Below the pieces are notes generated by a model. The model had not been told where the DNA came from, searched no databases, and saw only the letters and a program-made list of their open reading frames with translations. A program made the position numbers and the translations under genes. Below, piece after piece: positions 61,942 through 64,000 of a stretch of DNA of 64,000 bases. The stretch comes from Rhynochetos jubatus (lineage: Eukaryota; Chordata; Aves; Eurypygiformes; Rhynochetidae), in contig CM050656.1 of the NCBI GenBank assembly GCA_027574665.1, positions 16,939,501 to 17,003,500 on the forward strand, read 5' to 3'. Position 1 is the stretch's first letter. Each line of letters opens with the position of its first letter.

Positions 61942-62626
61942 CACATAGGTAAAATTAGAGTGTAATTTAGATCAAGCCTGTTACTATAAGTATTTCTAAT
62001 TGCTTGTGCTTCTCTGCTCCTCCAGCAAGAATTAGGGTTTTTCTGCTCTGTGCAGAACTAGTGACAGGGCCAAACAAACTGCTTCAGCAGCTGGCTCCCA
62101 CGTAGTGACCAGCTGACAGAAGATGAAATCAAGCTGCTTGGATGGGCAGTTAAAAAAAGAGCCATGCATTTCATTTCATAATATCTTGTGTCATTTTCAG
62201 CACTTCTTCCTAACTCCACAGACTATTTTCCAAAGGCATTTTACTCTTTTAGTACTTGAAAGAAAAGGTATGCTGTTCACAGGATAAGCTTTTCTTACTT
62301 CTGACACTGCATGTGTAGATTCTATGATGATGAGCACAACAGAAATGTAGGTTGCTCCAGACTAGACCACTTAAATTAGATAAGGCTGATAGTCATCCTG
62401 TATATATGAAAATTCAGGCTTGATCAGCAAATAACAGGAATTCTATGTACAAGCCTTGTATTGTAATGCTCTCAGATGTCACAGCATGAAAATTAGATAA
62501 AACAAATGAAAGAGACAAAGTGACAGGAATCCAGTAATAATCATCAGAAAATATATTTTCTGTTGACATATTTTGCCACTTCTACAAGTTGGCAGCTGAA
62601 ATTAAGTAGTCAATTATAGCTAATGC

Positions 62627-63880
62627 CATGGCTTCACCAAGGGCAGATTGTGCCTGATGAATATGGTGGCCTTTTACAATGGGGTCATGGCCTTGGTGGA
62701 TAAAGGAAGGGAAACTGATGTCATCTACCTGGACTTGTGCAAAGCGTTTGACACTGTCCCGCACGACATCCTTGTCCCTAAATTGGAGAGGCATGGATTT
62801 GATGGATGAACCGCCAAGTGCATAAAGAACTGGCTGGATGGTCACACTCAGAGAGTCGTGGTCAATGGCTCAAGTGTCTGAGTGGAAACCAGTGACGAGC
62901 AGCGTTCCTCAGGGATCTGCACTGAGACTGATGCTGTTTTAATATCTTTGTCAGTGACATGGATGGTGGGATTGAGTGCACCCTCAGCAAGTTTGCCGAA
63001 GACACCAAGCTGCATGCTGCGGCTGACACACTGGAGGGAAGGGATGCCATCCAGAGGGACCTGGACAGGCTGGATAGGTGGGCCTGTGCGAACCTCATGG
63101 AGTTCAACAAGGCCAAGTGGAAAGTCCTGCACAAGGGTCAGGGCAATCCTAAGCACAAGTGCAGGCTGGGCGGAGAATGGATTGAGAGGAGCCCTGAGGA
63201 GAAGGACTGGGAGGTACTGGTGGATGAAAAGCTGGACATGAGCCGGCAGTGTGTGCTGGCAGCCCAGAAAGCCAACTGTATCCTGGGCTGTATCCAGAGA
63301 ATCGTGGCCAGCAGGTCAAGGGAGGGGATTTTCCCCCTCTACTCTGCTCTTGTGGGACCCCTCCTGGAGTACTGTGTCCACCCCTGGGGCCCCCAACATA
63401 AGAAGGATATTGACTGGTTAAAGAGATTCCAGAGGAGGCCACGAAGATGCTCCGAGGGCTGGAGCACCTCTGCCATGGGGACAGGCTGGGAGAGTTGGGC
63501 TTGTTCAGCCTGGAGAAGAGAAGGCCCTGGGGAGACCTTATAGCACCTTCCAGTACCAGAAGGGGATGACAAGAAAGCGTGAGAGGGACTTTTTACAAGG
63601 GTCTGTAGTGACAGGACAAGGGGTGATGGGTTTAAATTGAAAGTGAGGAGATTTAGATTAGATATCAGGAAGACATTTTTCCTGCAGAGGGTGGTGAGGC
63701 AGTGGGACAGGTTGCCCAGAGAAGCTGGGGATGCCCCATCCCTGGAAGTGTTCCAGGCCAGGCTGGATGAGGCTTGGAGCAACCTGGTCTAGTGGAGGGT
63801 GTCCCTGCCCATGGCAGGGGGGTTGGAACTAGATGATCTTTAAGGTCCCTTGCAACCTAAACCATTCTAGGATTCTATGA
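62627..63880 (+). mobile_element. CR1 LINE, 5'-truncated, with ORF2 end and full 3' tail
   Basis: About 1.25 kb. It begins within the reverse-transcriptase domain ([19 protein letters not shown]), continues in shifted frames through the rest of ORF2 ([54 protein letters not shown]) and ends with the 3' UTR blocks and ATTCTAGGATTCTATGA. In-frame stops and frameshifts make it inactive. It is antisense to COL24A1. Confidence 0.95.
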
Positions 63881-64000
63881 AAAGTTACCAAAATAAAACC
63901 TGTTGCTGCCAGTTGGTATTTTTCTATCCCCTAAAAATGTGCAGTGACTTTATGTATGCATGTTAGCCTATGGATTAGTAGAAACAATATTTAATATTAT

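Larger units (their letters stand above)
60038..64000. other. COL24A1: COL24A1 intron, right edge of window
   Basis: No further Gly-X-Y exon is visible. Two insertions occupy much of it: a solo LTR (61374-61941) and a long CR1 (62627-63880). Confidence 0.65.

Noticed and set aside
62882-63543. Long open frames taken as possible genes at the right edge
   Set aside because: They are remnants of CR1 ORF2 in shifted frames, not host genes.
1-64000. A novel gene system, CRISPR array or gene cluster
   Set aside because: The window is explained by two ordinary vertebrate genes, their introns and known avian repeat classes; nothing repeated or clustered suggests otherwise.

Overview
The window is vertebrate nuclear DNA, most likely from a bird. 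Seven pieces of CR1, the dominant avian LINE, four related endogenous-retrovirus LTRs, many small GT-AG-bounded exons and one compact CpG island all point that way. LTRs of the kind that run from a TGT-CTGG-type start to an AAACCATGACA end are typical of neoavian birds, but this is my inference and not a species call.

Two genes lie tail-to-head on the minus strand. The first, ZNHIT6 (BCD1, a box C/D snoRNP assembly factor), starts in a CpG island at about 16,490-17,560 and runs leftward. Eight coding exons from 17,252 down to 5,523 join in frame and give about 220 residues, including the HIT zinc finger. The last exon(s) were not found and probably lie left of position 1. The second is the 3' half of COL24A1 (collagen alpha-1(XXIV), a fibrillar collagen). 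Twenty-eight exons between 60,037 and 19,848 join in frame to give about 487 residues of Gly-X-Y helix, followed by 235 residues of C-terminal linker and C-propeptide ending in a stop codon. Its 5' exons lie right of position 64,000. The COL24A1-ZNHIT6 order and orientation are the same as on human 1p22.3.

Layout: 1-5,522, ZNHIT6 intron/downstream DNA with a CR1; 5,523-17,252, ZNHIT6 exons and introns; 17,253-19,847, intergenic DNA and COL24A1 3' UTR; 19,848-27,563, C-propeptide and linker exons; 28,853-60,037, triple-helix exons; 60,038-64,000, COL24A1 intron with an LTR and a long CR1. The coding sequence is a small share of the window; the rest is intron and repeat.

The two genes are not functionally linked. 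ZNHIT6 acts in the nucleus in snoRNP assembly; COL24A1 is a secreted matrix protein. I see no bacterial-type system, CRISPR array or novel gene cluster. The observations most worth a second look are the very short N-terminus of this ZNHIT6, the Gly-X-Y interruption in COL24A1, four LTRs that all lie antisense to COL24A1, two CR1 copies sharing the same frameshift, and a 14-bp perfect hairpin in a collagen intron.
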